Shown in pieces: positions 1 through 7,699 of a stretch of 58,341 nt of DNA. Numbering within the stretch: position 1 is the stretch's first letter; each line of letters opens with the position of its first letter. Source of the stretch: Actinomycetes bacterium (GTDB taxonomy: Bacteria > Actinomycetota > Acidimicrobiia > Acidimicrobiales > Bog-793); the NCBI GenBank assembly GCA_021809425.1, contig JAKBAA010000008.1, positions 1 to 58,341 of the forward strand. The letters are read 5' to 3'. Position numbers and translations under genes: made by a program. Below the pieces are notes generated by a model. It was given only the letters and a program-made list of their open reading frames with translations. It had not been told where the DNA came from and did no database searches.

Positions 1-2263
1 GCGAGTTGGGCGGAGGAAGCGGCAGGTCGCATACCGGCGGTGAGATCGTGACGCCTGCTGGCGCACACCCGGCACCGGAGCTGGGCTCGGAGACGGTGAC
101 GGTGCCCGCTGGATAGCCCGCGGGCGCAGCGAAGGAGGGAGCAACCGCGAGTTGATCGCCGCCCGTGACCGACGAGGGTTCGGCCAACACGCCAAGGGCG
201 GCATCGGCCTCTTGCGGGAGCACGTCGAGGCCGGTGGTTGCGGTGGCGAAGTTGCCATTCCCGCTGTACTCGGCAACGAGCGACTGCAGCGTCTTCTCGG
301 AGAGGCCCTGTGTCAGTGAACAGGTCCCGTCCTCGGCTGCTGTCCCTGCGATGCTGCTCAGCTGTACGTCCGAGCACGAAGGGATTAGCGCACCGTCGAG
401 GTAGAGGCTGATCGATCCTGTCGGAAGCACGGCGGAGGACGTCGGGCCGGCGACCGTAGCGACAAGTTCGATGGGCTGGTCGACCGACGGAGCGGATGGA
501 GACGCCTGCAGCTGCATTGTCGGGATGGCGAGCGAAGTCCCACCGACCTGCGCAGTGAGCACGGTGCTTGCCGGTGGATCAGTACCGCTGTACGCCGCTT
601 GCACAATCTCGGGTCCGCTCGACGAGTATGTGACCGTGCACGTCGCGACACCGTTCGCCACTACAGCCCCTGCGCAGAGCGGGTTGGTTGCGCCAAGGGC
701 AGTAAAGGTAACGGTTCCTTCGGGCGTCGCGTTGCTTGTACCGGAAACGGTCGCCGTGTAACTGACCGAGAACCCGCCCGATGTCGCGGTGCTGGTCGCC
801 GTGAGCGTCAACGTCGTGCTTGGCGTGGGAGCGCTCACCGTCACCGGCAAGGTGGTGCTGGCTGGCGCAAGGTTTGCGATGGCACCGACGGTGGTCCCCT
901 GCGGGTAGGTGGCGGCCACGGTCGTGATTCCTTGGCTCAGCCCCCCCAGGGTGCAGCTCGTGATCGAGCCGGAGGTGACCGACACGACGAGGGTGGGGGT
1001 CTTCCCGCAGGTCAGATCGATCGCGGGAAGGGTGCCACCGCCCGCGGAGGTCAGCGTGATCGGGACCGTGACGGGGATGCCCGTCGCCGCGGGGTCGGCG
1101 AGCCCGATGCGCAACGTCACCGGCACGCCGGCCGGGGCCGGATCGGGGGTCGCCGAGAGGATGAGCGCGTCGGCGCTGGGCACCGGCTGCACCAGCTGCG
1201 GCGCCGAGATGCTGCCGCCGAAGGAGGAGCCGGCGGCCGGGAGGAACTCGGCTTGCAGCACCTGCGGATCGATCGACGCCAGCCCGGCCAAGGTGCACGT
1301 CGCGCCGGACTGGTCGGTCCCGGCGGCGGGGACGACCGCCAGGCCGGCGCAGCCCGGGATCGCGCTGCCGACATCGGTGAAGGTGACGGTCCCGGATGGC
1401 GGCTCGGTGGCGTTGCCCGAGCTCGTGACCGTGGCACCGAGCACGACCGGGGCGTCGAGCTGGGGCGACGTCGTCGCCGGAACGAGCGCCGTCGTCGTGG
1501 GCAACATGCCGGAGGCGATGCCACCTGTCACCTCGACGATACCGCCGACCCCGGTGCCGAGCTGGGAGGACGTGGGCGTATAGGCCGCCTCGACGTCGTG
1601 CGTGCCCACCGACGGGTACCCGCTCAGCGGGCAGCTCGCGCTCCCGGCGACCACCGGAAGGTTGCTGCACGCGGCGATCGGGGACCCGCCGTCGGTGTAG
1701 CTCACCGAGCCCCCGCCGACCGACGCCCCGGCAGAGGTCACGGTCGCCGTGTAGGTCACCGGTGACCCGACGGCCACGTCCGGGGCGGCCACGGTCACCT
1801 GCGTCGGTCCTGCCAGGACCGGCAGCACCGTGCTCGCCGAGGCGGCGGCGCCGCTTCCCGCCGGCGTGTACGTCGCCTGGAACGTCTGTATCCCCGGCGG
1901 CCCGGGAACGGCGTCGACGACGCAGCTCTGCGAGAGCGAGCTTGCGGTGGGCGTCACCCAGGCGCCATCACAGCCAATTTGGCTCGTGCCCTCGTAGAAG
2001 GTGAAGGTGAACGAGGCGGGTGGCGGTGTCGACACCGTGGCCGTCAGCGTGAGCCCCTGCCCGACGTCGGCCACCGACTGGGAGGCGCCGAGCACCATGG
2101 CAGGGATCGTGGAGCCGCCGGCCGAGGGGGGCGGCAGCGAGGGGAGCGCGACGGTCAGGCCGCCGAGGATGCAGCTGACGAGCAGCGCGGCCACGGAGCG
2201 ATGCCGTGCGCCGCGCGATCCGCCGCTCACTCCCCCTCGTCCGAACCATCCTGGTCCTTGCAT
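1..2263 (-). CDS. Large secreted protein with tandem Ig-like domains (C-terminus outside window)
   Basis: Reading the minus strand from 2263 to base 1 gives one uninterrupted frame of about 754 codons with no stop, so the gene continues past the left edge. The N-terminus has arginines followed by a hydrophobic stretch (AALLVSCILGGLTVAL) and a proline/serine-rich segment, as in a Sec signal peptide. Then come about seven repeats of 90-110 residues with bacterial Ig-like (Big_3_5-like) signatures: PVTYTATVTSAG, GTVTFTDVG, GTVTFTALG, a central cysteine pair and an AxYxP/AxYSG end. Such proteins are exported and often have adhesive or structural roles; no catalytic domain is visible. The start is uncertain: ATG at 2263 and in-frame GTG at 2230 both precede the signal peptide and neither has a clear ribosome site. 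Function beyond a surface Ig-repeat protein is not known. Confidence 0.8.
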   Translation of the reverse strand, partial: MQGPGWFGRGGVSGGSRGARHRSVAALLVSCILGGLTVALPSLPPPSAGGSTIPAMVLGASQSVADVGQGLTLTATVSTPPPASFTFTFYEGTSQIGCDGAWVTPTASSLSQSCVVDAVPGPPGIQTFQATYTPAGSGAAASASTVLPVLAGPTQVTVAAPDVAVGSPVTYTATVTSAGASVGGGSVSYTDGGSPIAACSNLPVVAGSASCPLSGYPSVGTHDVEAAYTPTSSQLGTGVGGIVEVTGGIASGMLPTTTALVPATTSPQLDAPVVLGATVTSSGNATEPPSGTVTFTDVGSAIPGCAGLAVVPAAGTDQSGATCTLAGLASIDPQVLQAEFLPAAGSSFGGSISAPQLVQPVPSADALILSATPDPAPAGVPVTLRIGLADPAATGIPVTVPITLTSAGGGTLPAIDLTCGKTPTLVVSVTSGSITSCTLGGLSQGITTVAATYPQGTTVGAIANLAPASTTLPVTVSAPTPSTTLTLTATSTATSGGFSVSYTATVSGTSNATPEGTVTFTALGATNPLCAGAVVANGVATCTVTYSSSGPEIVQAAYSGTDPPASTVLTAQVGGTSLAIPTMQLQASPSAPSVDQPIELVATVAGPTSSAVLPTGSISLYLDGALIPSCSDVQLSSIAGTAAEDGTCSLTQGLSEKTLQSLVAEYSGNGNFATATTGLDVLPQEADAALGVLAEPSSVTGGDQLAVAPSFAAPAGYPAGTVTVSEPSSGAGCAPAGVTISPPVCDLPLPPPNS

Positions 2264-2585
2264 CCGCCGTTGTAGGCGAGGCACGGGAATGCATGGTTAC
2301 GGAGAGATTGCGAAACGGCGAACGTTCGGCGAACAGGGCAGCGGGAGGACGGGGGAGTAGGTGCAATGCCGTGCCAGCCGCTCAATTGGCGACGCTACGT
2401 CGTCGAGAGCGCGCACAGCGTGTGAACGCGCAAAGCGGTGCGACAACCGCGCTGCGCGCGTATCGGCGGAGGAGGTGCCAACGACCGATGCGGCCGGCCA
2501 CAGAGGCCGGCCGGAAGGGTGGTGCGAGCGTGAGCGGTGGCGGGTGCCGGCCGACCCCGTCGGGGGTCAGCGGCGGCCGGGGCGG
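2264..2585. other. 322-bp intergenic region between the Ig-repeat gene and the TetR gene
   Basis: No convincing gene. It should hold the promoter of the Ig-repeat gene. Two structures are visible: a perfect 10-bp palindrome CGAACGTTCG at 2319-2328 and a 9-bp-stem hairpin at 2491-2513. The palindrome resembles fused LexA half-sites but lacks the four-base spacer, so it is not called a LexA box. Confidence 0.5.
2491..2513 (-). terminator. Candidate hairpin terminator downstream of the TetR gene
   Basis: CGGCCGGCC (2491-2499) and GGCCGGCCG (2505-2513) form a perfect 9-bp stem with a 5-nt loop, about 70 bp after the stop codon of the minus-strand TetR gene. No T-tract follows on the minus strand, so intrinsic termination is only inferred. 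Confidence 0.4.
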
Positions 2586-3350
2586 TCAGCGGGTGCGGGC
2601 CCTGGCGGCACGAGGGCGCGCGGCCGGCGCCTTGGTGCGCACCTGGGGCAGCACGATCGCCCAGAACTCGTCGATGCGCTTGTGCAGGTCGTCTCGGCGG
2701 GTGAGCGCCTCGGAGACCAGCTGGGCACCGAAGAAGTAGGAGACCACGAGCCTGGCGAACGCCTTCGGGTCGACCGTCTCGACGAGCAGCCCGGCGTCCT
2801 GGGCACGGCGGAGCAGGTCGGCGATCCGGTTGATCCAGCCGACGAATGGCTCGGGGAGCGGCGTGTTGATGATGTTGCGCTCGCTCGACAGCCGCGTGCC
2901 GGCGCGGGCGATCGGATCGTTGCGGAACGCCTCGGCGATCGAGTGGGTCACCTTGACGAGCGCCTCGACCAGATCCTCCGTCTCCTCGATGGCCGACGGC
3001 AGCATCAGCTCCCAGGCGGCGAAGTGCCGCTCGACGATCTCAGCGGCCAGCGTCTCCTTGTTGGGAAAATAAAAGTAAAGAGCTCCTTTGGTAAACCCAA
3101 GCTCTTCGACGACGTCGGCCAAGTTGACGCCGCAGTAGCCGCGCTCGGCAAAGGCCGTTGCGGCGGCGGTCAAGATGAGCTCGCGGGTCGACAGCTCGCT
3201 GCTGCGACTCCCGCCGCGCACCGGTGGCCTCCCGCGCCGCCGCGTGACGGTTGTGCCAGCGCTGTCAATGGCACGACCGCCGCGTACGACCGACGTCTCG
3301 ACGCGGGGGCTCGCGCTCGTGCGCGAGCTCGTACGGCTGATGGCGTTCAC
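2586..3350 (-). CDS. ScbR-like TetR-family transcriptional regulator
   Basis: 254 residues. A 50-residue Arg/Ser/Thr-rich extension precedes a TetR helix-turn-helix at about residues 55-105 (ILTAAATAFAERGYCGVNL, then GFTKGALYFYFPNKETLA). This KGALYFYF-type helix with FPNKE is typical of the gamma-butyrolactone receptor (ScbR/ArpA) branch, which represses genes until a small signalling molecule binds the C-terminal pocket. The GTG start is supported by AAGGAG about 10 nt upstream, and a TACTAT hexamer lies further upstream at 3397-3402. Codons over the recognition helix (3060-3106) are strikingly AT-rich compared with the rest of the gene. No butyrolactone synthase gene is in the window, so the ligand is unknown; targets may include the gene itself or the downstream Ig-repeat gene. 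Confidence 0.85.
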   Translation of the reverse strand: MNAISRTSSRTSASPRVETSVVRGGRAIDSAGTTVTRRRGRPPVRGGSRSSELSTRELILTAAATAFAERGYCGVNLADVVEELGFTKGALYFYFPNKETLAAEIVERHFAAWELMLPSAIEETEDLVEALVKVTHSIAEAFRNDPIARAGTRLSSERNIINTPLPEPFVGWINRIADLLRRAQDAGLLVETVDPKAFARLVVSYFFGAQLVSEALTRRDDLHKRIDEFWAIVLPQVRTKAPAARPRAARARTR

Positions 3351-3661
3351 GTCGAGCGCACTCCTTCATCACGGTGCCGACCGGGCAAGGACGGCAATAG
3401 TAACGGATCCACTGCAGGTCTACCGCACAGCTTATGTCCGAAGCCAGTGTCCCTCCCTTGCCGCCTGGGGACCCTCAAAGGTGGCAGTGCTGCCATTCGG
3501 ATCGGGCAGGGTCGTTGGCCTCTGGCGGTGCCGTCGATGCCTCGGCAATGGAGCGGCGGTGCCCGGCTGCGGCACGCCCGGCGGTGCCCGGCTGCGGTGC
3601 CCGGCGGCGGTGCCCTCCGGCGAAGCCCGGCGGCGGGCCCGGCACCCCACCCGCCCCGGGC
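3351..3661. other. 311-bp intergenic region upstream of the TetR gene
   Basis: No gene seen. It holds the TetR promoter (TACTAT at 3397-3402, minus strand). A GC-rich stretch near the SPFH gene end carries an imperfect direct repeat: the 17-mer GCGGTGCCCGGCTGCGG occurs at 3556-3572 and again at 3581-3597. Confidence 0.5.
3397..3402 (-). promoter_or_regulatory. -10-like hexamer TACTAT for the TetR gene
   Basis: On the minus strand TACTAT lies about 47 bp before the GTG start, leaving a 5' leader that carries the AAGGAG ribosome site. No good -35 is visible at 16-18 bp. Confidence 0.45.
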
Positions 3662-4558
3662 CTAGCGGCCGGTTCCCCCCGAGAGGAGTCCCTTCAGGGT
3701 GTCGGCGAGCCCACCCAGCTCGAACGGCACGACGAGCTTGGTCGAGGGGGAGGCGCCGACCTTGTTCAAGGTGTCGAGGTACTGCAGCAGCAGGGTCTGC
3801 TCGTCGAGCCCCTTTGCCACCTGGGCGATCGCCTCGAGGCTGGACGAGTAGCCCTGGGCGCGCAGCAGGGCCGCCTGCCGCTCGCCCTCGGCGGCGAGCA
3901 CGTTGGCCTTCTGGGCCCCCTCTGCCGACAGGATGGCCGCCTGCCGCTCGCCCTCGGCCGACAGGATCATGGCCGCCTTGGTCCCCTCGGCCTCGGTCAC
4001 CTGCGCCCGGCGGGTCCGCTCGGCGGACATCTGGCGAGTCATTGCCTCCTGCACGCCCGGTGGCGGGTTGATCTCCCGGACCTCGACGCTCGTGATCTTG
4101 ACGCCCCAACGCTCGGTCACGTCGTCGAGCCGCACCCGCAGCGACGCGTTCATCTCGTCCCGCTTCGACAGGACGTCGTCGAGCACCATGTCCCCGACGA
4201 GGCTGCGCAAGGTGGTCGCCGCGATGTTGAGCGCGGCGCCGCGGAAGTCCCGCACCGTCACCACGGTCGTGGCCGGGTCGACCACCTTGTAGAAGATGAT
4301 GAAGTCGATCGAGATCGGGGCGTTGTCCTTCGTGATCGCCACCTGGTGGGGGATCTCGAGGTACTGCTCGCGCAGGTCCACCCAGTTGGTCCGGTCGGTG
4401 ATCGGGTTGATCACGACCAGCCCCGGCCCGCGCGACCCGACCATGCGACCCAGGCGGAACAGGACGACGCGTTGGTACTCGCGCACGATCCGAATCGACA
4501 GTGCGGCGGCGGCGAGCACGCACAGCACGACCAACCCGACCACGATGCCGACGATCAC
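3662..4558 (-). CDS. SPFH/Band 7 (stomatin-like) membrane protein
   Basis: 298 residues. One N-terminal membrane helix (VGIVVGLVVLCVLAAAAL) leads into a Band 7 domain: YQRVVLFRLGRMVG, RGPGLVVINPITDR, VDPATTVVTVRDF, LRSLVGDMVLDDVL, RWGVKITSVEVREI. A coiled coil follows in which an AEGERQAA/SAEGAQKA motif recurs about every 11 residues, then a short C-terminus. Stomatin-like proteins oligomerise on membranes as scaffolds and quality-control partners. The start is GTG at 4558, preceded by GGGAGG at 7-8 nt; it overlaps the stop of the upstream NfeD-like gene as GTGA, so the two are translationally coupled. NfeD plus SPFH is a well-known operon pair. Confidence 0.93.
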   Translation of the reverse strand: MIVGIVVGLVVLCVLAAAALSIRIVREYQRVVLFRLGRMVGSRGPGLVVINPITDRTNWVDLREQYLEIPHQVAITKDNAPISIDFIIFYKVVDPATTVVTVRDFRGAALNIAATTLRSLVGDMVLDDVLSKRDEMNASLRVRLDDVTERWGVKITSVEVREINPPPGVQEAMTRQMSAERTRRAQVTEAEGTKAAMILSAEGERQAAILSAEGAQKANVLAAEGERQAALLRAQGYSSSLEAIAQVAKGLDEQTLLLQYLDTLNKVGASPSTKLVVPFELGGLADTLKGLLSGGTGR

Positions 4559-5010
4559 GGCCAACCTCCCGCCTCTGCGCCCCACACCTCGAGCCGGACG
4601 CCGTCGGCTCGGATCACCTGCACCGGGGTGCCCGCCGGGACCGGCCCGTTGAGCGAGCGCGCCGACCACTCCTCGCCGTGCACCCGCACCACCCCGTCCG
4701 GGTCGAGCGCGCTCACGGCTACCCCCTCGCGGCCCTCGAGTGCGCTCGGACCGTGGCGCAGCGGGGCAGCTGCACGGTGGCGCAGCCCCCGCCAGGCGCC
4801 CACGCCCACGCCGACGGACGCCGACAGGTCGGCCCCGAGGACGACGAGGAGGAGCGTGCTCGGTGCGCCGGTCACGGCCATCACGACGAGCCAGGCGCCG
4901 GCAAGGAGGCCGAGGGCGGCGGCAGCCAGGTGGGCATGCGGTCCGGTGTGGAGACCGACCAGCCCGGCGAGCAGCGCCGCCCCGAGCAGGACACCGGCCA
5001 CCATCCACAT
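4555..5010 (-). CDS. NfeD-like membrane protein (short form)
   Basis: 151 residues. Several short hydrophobic segments in the first 75 residues (VAGVLLGAALLAGLVGL, LGLLAGAWLVVMAV, TLLLVVLGA) are followed by a C-terminal OB-fold of the NfeD type (GREGVAVSALDPDGVVRVHGEEWSA, then GTPVQVIRADGVRLEV). Short NfeD proteins partner SPFH scaffolds, and here the SPFH gene follows with a 4-bp overlap. ATG at 5010 is chosen because GAGAGGGGG lies just upstream and a TAGGAT hexamer sits at 5040-5045. The long NfeD form with a ClpP-like protease domain is absent. Confidence 0.85.
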   Translation of the reverse strand: MWMVAGVLLGAALLAGLVGLHTGPHAHLAAAALGLLAGAWLVVMAVTGAPSTLLLVVLGADLSASVGVGVGAWRGLRHRAAAPLRHGPSALEGREGVAVSALDPDGVVRVHGEEWSARSLNGPVPAGTPVQVIRADGVRLEVWGAEAGGWP

Positions 5011-5039
5011 ACGGAGCCCCCTCTCTGGCGCCCACGGTG

Positions 5040-5045
5040 ATCCTA
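5040..5045 (-). promoter_or_regulatory. -10-like hexamer TAGGAT for the NfeD-SPFH operon
   Basis: TAGGAT on the minus strand lies 29 nt before the ATG, leaving a short leader with a purine-rich ribosome site. Confidence 0.5.
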
Positions 5046-5102
5046 CCGCCGCCACCGCCAGCTGCGGTCGTCGACGCGCCCGAGGGTGGTCGCCGCGCCA
5101 CC

Positions 5103-5108
5103 TACGAT
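5103..5108 (+). promoter_or_regulatory. -10-like hexamer TACGAT for the DUF3107-ArsA genes
   Basis: TACGAT is followed about 28 nt later by AGGAGG (5137-5142) and the TTG start at 5152, consistent with a leadered transcript divergent from the NfeD promoter about 60 bp away. Confidence 0.5.
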
Positions 5109-5151
5109 GTCGAGAGCCATCCCACCCGGACCCGGCAGGAGGAGCAGGGCG

Positions 5152-5385
5152 TTGGACGTGCGCATCGGGATCATCCAGACCGCCAAGGAGCTCGACGTCG
5201 AGCTGGGCGACGGAGCGGCGCGCGACGAGGTGATCGCGCAGATCGAGAAGGCGCTCGCCGACGCCGACGCCGTGCTGTGGCTCACCGACAAGCGGGGTCG
5301 CCGGATCGGCGTGCCGAGCAGCCGGGTCGCCTACGTCGAGGTCGGCGAGTCCGACGAGCGCCGGGTCGGCTTCGGCGCCCGGTAG
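5152..5385 (+). CDS. DUF3107 family protein
   Basis: 77 residues: VRIGIIQTAKELDVEL near the start, then WLTDKRGRRIGVPSSRVAYVEVG. This matches DUF3107, a short actinobacterial family of unknown biochemical role. TTG at 5152 is preferred because AGGAGG sits 9 nt upstream; GTG at 5158 is possible but would place the site 15 nt away. It lies 39 bp before the first ArsA-like gene and may share its transcript. Confidence 0.85.
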   Translation: MDVRIGIIQTAKELDVELGDGAARDEVIAQIEKALADADAVLWLTDKRGRRIGVPSSRVAYVEVGESDERRVGFGAR

Positions 5386-5424
5386 CACCCGGACCGGTCG
5401 GGTCGGCGGGCGGCAGGCTCGGCC

Positions 5425-6384
5425 GTGATCGACCTGCTCGCGCGCGACCTGCTGTTCGTCACCGGCAAGGGGGGCGTCGGCAAGACGACGGTCGCCGCCG
5501 TCATCGGCATGCTGGCCGCCGAGCGCGGCCAGAAGGTGCTCGTGTGCGAGACCGACCCGAAGGGGGACCTCGCCGCCCTCTACGAATGCGGACCGACCGG
5601 CTTCACCCCGCTCGAGGTGTCCCCGGGCGTGTTCGCCATGTCCATGGACACCGAGGCCTCGCTGCGCGAGTACCTGAAGCTCAACCTGCGCGTCCCGACC
5701 GTCGGCCGGATCGGCCCGGTGGCCAAGGCGTTCGACTTCGTCGCCACGGCCGCCCCCGGCGTCCGGGAGATCCTGACGGTGGGCAAGCTCTGCTACGAGG
5801 TGCGCGAGCGCACCTACGACCTCGTCGTGGTCGACGCCTCGCCCACCGGCCACATCCTCGGCGAGCTTGCCGCCCCGGTCGGCATCAACGAGCTGGTCCG
5901 GGTCGGCGCCGTCCGCTCGCAGACCCAGTGGATGCTCGACATCCTGTCCGACCCGGCCCGTACCGGCGTGGTCCTCGTGGCGACCCCCGAGGAGATGCCG
6001 GTGCGCGAGGCGGTCGAGCTCGCCGGACGGCTCGGGGCCGAGACCGGGGTCGCCCTCGCCGGCGTCGTCGCCAATCGGGTCCTCCCCGAGCTGTTCGCCC
6101 GGTCCGAGGAGGCGGCCTTCGAGGCGCTCTCCGCCCCGGCCCGCACCCGCGACCTGGCCGGGGCGCTCGACTCGGGTGGCCGGGACGGCCTCGCCGGCGT
6201 GCTCGAGGCGGCCCGCCTGGCGCTGCGCATCCGGCGCGGCGGGGCTGCCCACCTGCGCACCCTGCGGGACGGGATCGCCCCCGAGGTGCCACTCGTCATC
6301 CTGCCCTACCTCTTCGGCCGCTCGACCGGCCGCCGGGCCGTGCGCCAGCTGGCAGAGGCGCTCGCCGAGGAGCTCGGCGAGTGA
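5425..6384 (+). CDS. ArsA/Get3-like ATPase, first of a pair
   Basis: 319 residues. P-loop of the deviant Walker A type (VTGKGGVGKTT, residues 12-22), ETDPKGDLAALY switch-I-like segment, and LVVVDASPTGH as Walker B/switch II. The family (ArsA, Get3, mycobacterial Rv3679) uses ATP-driven dimer changes, classically for anion extrusion or handling tail-anchored membrane proteins; the substrate here is unknown. The GTG start is followed directly by conserved sequence. The stop overlaps the next gene as GTGA, so the two ATPases are probably made in equal amounts and may form a heterodimer, as in mycobacteria. Confidence 0.9.
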   Translation: MIDLLARDLLFVTGKGGVGKTTVAAVIGMLAAERGQKVLVCETDPKGDLAALYECGPTGFTPLEVSPGVFAMSMDTEASLREYLKLNLRVPTVGRIGPVAKAFDFVATAAPGVREILTVGKLCYEVRERTYDLVVVDASPTGHILGELAAPVGINELVRVGAVRSQTQWMLDILSDPARTGVVLVATPEEMPVREAVELAGRLGAETGVALAGVVANRVLPELFARSEEAAFEALSAPARTRDLAGALDSGGRDGLAGVLEAARLALRIRRGGAAHLRTLRDGIAPEVPLVILPYLFGRSTGRRAVRQLAEALAEELGE

Positions 6385-7580
6385 GCCCTCCCCCCAGCGA
6401 CCTCCGCCGGCTGCTCGCCGCCAAGCAGGTCGTCATCGCCTGCGGCCCGGGCGGGGTCGGCAAGACGACCACGGCGGCCGCCCTCGGGGCCGCCCTGGCG
6501 GCGAGCGAGGAGTGGCGGGTGCTCGTCCTCACCGTCGACCCGGCCCGGCGGCTCGCCGACGCCCTCGGGCTCGGCACGCTCGGCAACGACGCCCGCCGCG
6601 TCCCGCTCGACCAGCTGGGCGGCAGCGATCGCCCCCGGGGCGAGCTGTGGGCGGCGATGCTCGACACCAAGCAGTCCTGGGACCACCTCGTCGAGCGGCA
6701 CGCCCCGGACCGGGCGAGCGCCCAGCGGATCCTCGCCAACCCCCTTTACCGCAACATCACCGGCCGCTTCGCCGGCAGCCACGAGTACATCGCCATGGAG
6801 CGCCTGTACGAGCTGCACGGGGAGGGCCGCTACGACCTGCTCGTCGTCGACACCCCGCCCTCTCGCGACGCCCTCGACTTCCTGGACGCCCCCGAGCGGA
6901 TGGCCGAGTTCTTCGGCTCCCGCCTCCTCCGCTGGCTCGTCGCCCCGAGCCGATCCCGCCTCGTCGAGCTCGCCTCCCGGCCCTTCTACCAGGTGGCCGA
7001 CCGCATCCTCGGGACCCAGTTCCTCGAGGACGTCGCCGAGTTCTTCCTGTTGTTCCAAGCCATGTACGACGGCTTCGTCACCCGTGCCCGCGGCGTGTCG
7101 GCCCTCCTGCGGGACCGTGCGACGACGTTCATGGTCGTCACCACCCTGGAGCACGCCCCGGCCCAGGAGGCGCTCCGCCTCGCCGACGAGCTGGCCCGGC
7201 GCAACCTCGAGCTCGGGCTGGTCGTCGCCAACAAGACCCTCCCCGACCTGTTCGACGGGCCGGCCGTCGAGGTTGCCGACGAGCTGCGGGCGCGTGCCCG
7301 CCCGCTCGCCGAGGCGCTCGCCGCCGGGCTTCCCCAGCGCGACGCCGCCGGCCCGCTGGCCGACCCGACGACGGTCACCCGGGTGCTCGAGGAGATCGGC
7401 CAGAGCTTTCGTGACTACCGCCGGGTGGCCGCCCGCGAGGCCGAGCTGCTCGCCCGCCTTTCGGCCGCCCACCTGGTGGCGGTCACCGTCCCGCACCTCG
7501 CCCGCGACGTCAGCGACCTGCCGGCGCTCGGCGAGGTCGGCAGGTGGCTCCTCGGCGAGGCGGGCGTCGCTCCCGCCTGA
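6381..7580 (+). CDS. ArsA/Get3-like ATPase, second of a pair
   Basis: 399 residues. Walker A IACGPGGVGKTTTAAALG near residue 20, TVDPARRLADALGL, and LLVVDTPPSRDALDFLDAP as Walker B. It is longer than its neighbour, with an insert (AMLDTKQSWDHLVERHAP, then GSHEYIAMERLYEL) and a helical C-terminus, resembling mycobacterial Rv3680, the partner of Rv3679. GTG at 6381 overlaps the upstream stop. It likely works with the first ATPase. No arsenite efflux channel (arsB) is nearby, so arsenic resistance is not implied. Confidence 0.9.
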   Translation: MSPPPSDLRRLLAAKQVVIACGPGGVGKTTTAAALGAALAASEEWRVLVLTVDPARRLADALGLGTLGNDARRVPLDQLGGSDRPRGELWAAMLDTKQSWDHLVERHAPDRASAQRILANPLYRNITGRFAGSHEYIAMERLYELHGEGRYDLLVVDTPPSRDALDFLDAPERMAEFFGSRLLRWLVAPSRSRLVELASRPFYQVADRILGTQFLEDVAEFFLLFQAMYDGFVTRARGVSALLRDRATTFMVVTTLEHAPAQEALRLADELARRNLELGLVVANKTLPDLFDGPAVEVADELRARARPLAEALAAGLPQRDAAGPLADPTTVTRVLEEIGQSFRDYRRVAAREAELLARLSAAHLVAVTVPHLARDVSDLPALGEVGRWLLGEAGVAPA

Positions 7581-7686
7581 CCCGGTGCCCGCCCGGCACC
7601 CCCCACGGCCGATCCGCGTACCCGGCACGACTCGGCCACCCCTCGGCGGCCTCCGGCGGTCGCCTCGCCGGCCGGGGTGCCCGGCC

Positions 7687-7692
7687 TACGAT
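7687..7692 (+). promoter_or_regulatory. -10-like hexamer TACGAT, leaderless type, for the PHP gene
   Basis: TACGAT ends 7 nt before GTG at 7700, the spacing expected when transcription begins at or next to the start codon. No Shine-Dalgarno is present. Confidence 0.55.
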
Positions 7693-7699
7693 GTCGGCG

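Noticed and set aside
599..1765. Long plus-strand open frames of 220-390 codons over the Ig-repeat gene
   Set aside because: They are Arg/Gly-rich or low-complexity antisense shadows typical of high-GC DNA, while the minus strand gives a coherent signal peptide and Ig-like repeats.
2319..2328. LexA box upstream of the Ig-repeat gene
   Set aside because: CGAACGTTCG lacks the four-base spacer of GAAC-N4-GTTC, so LexA geometry is wrong.
5425..7580. Arsenic resistance operon
   Set aside because: Two ArsA-like ATPases are present, but there is no arsB, arsR or arsC; the pair matches the Rv3679-Rv3680 type.
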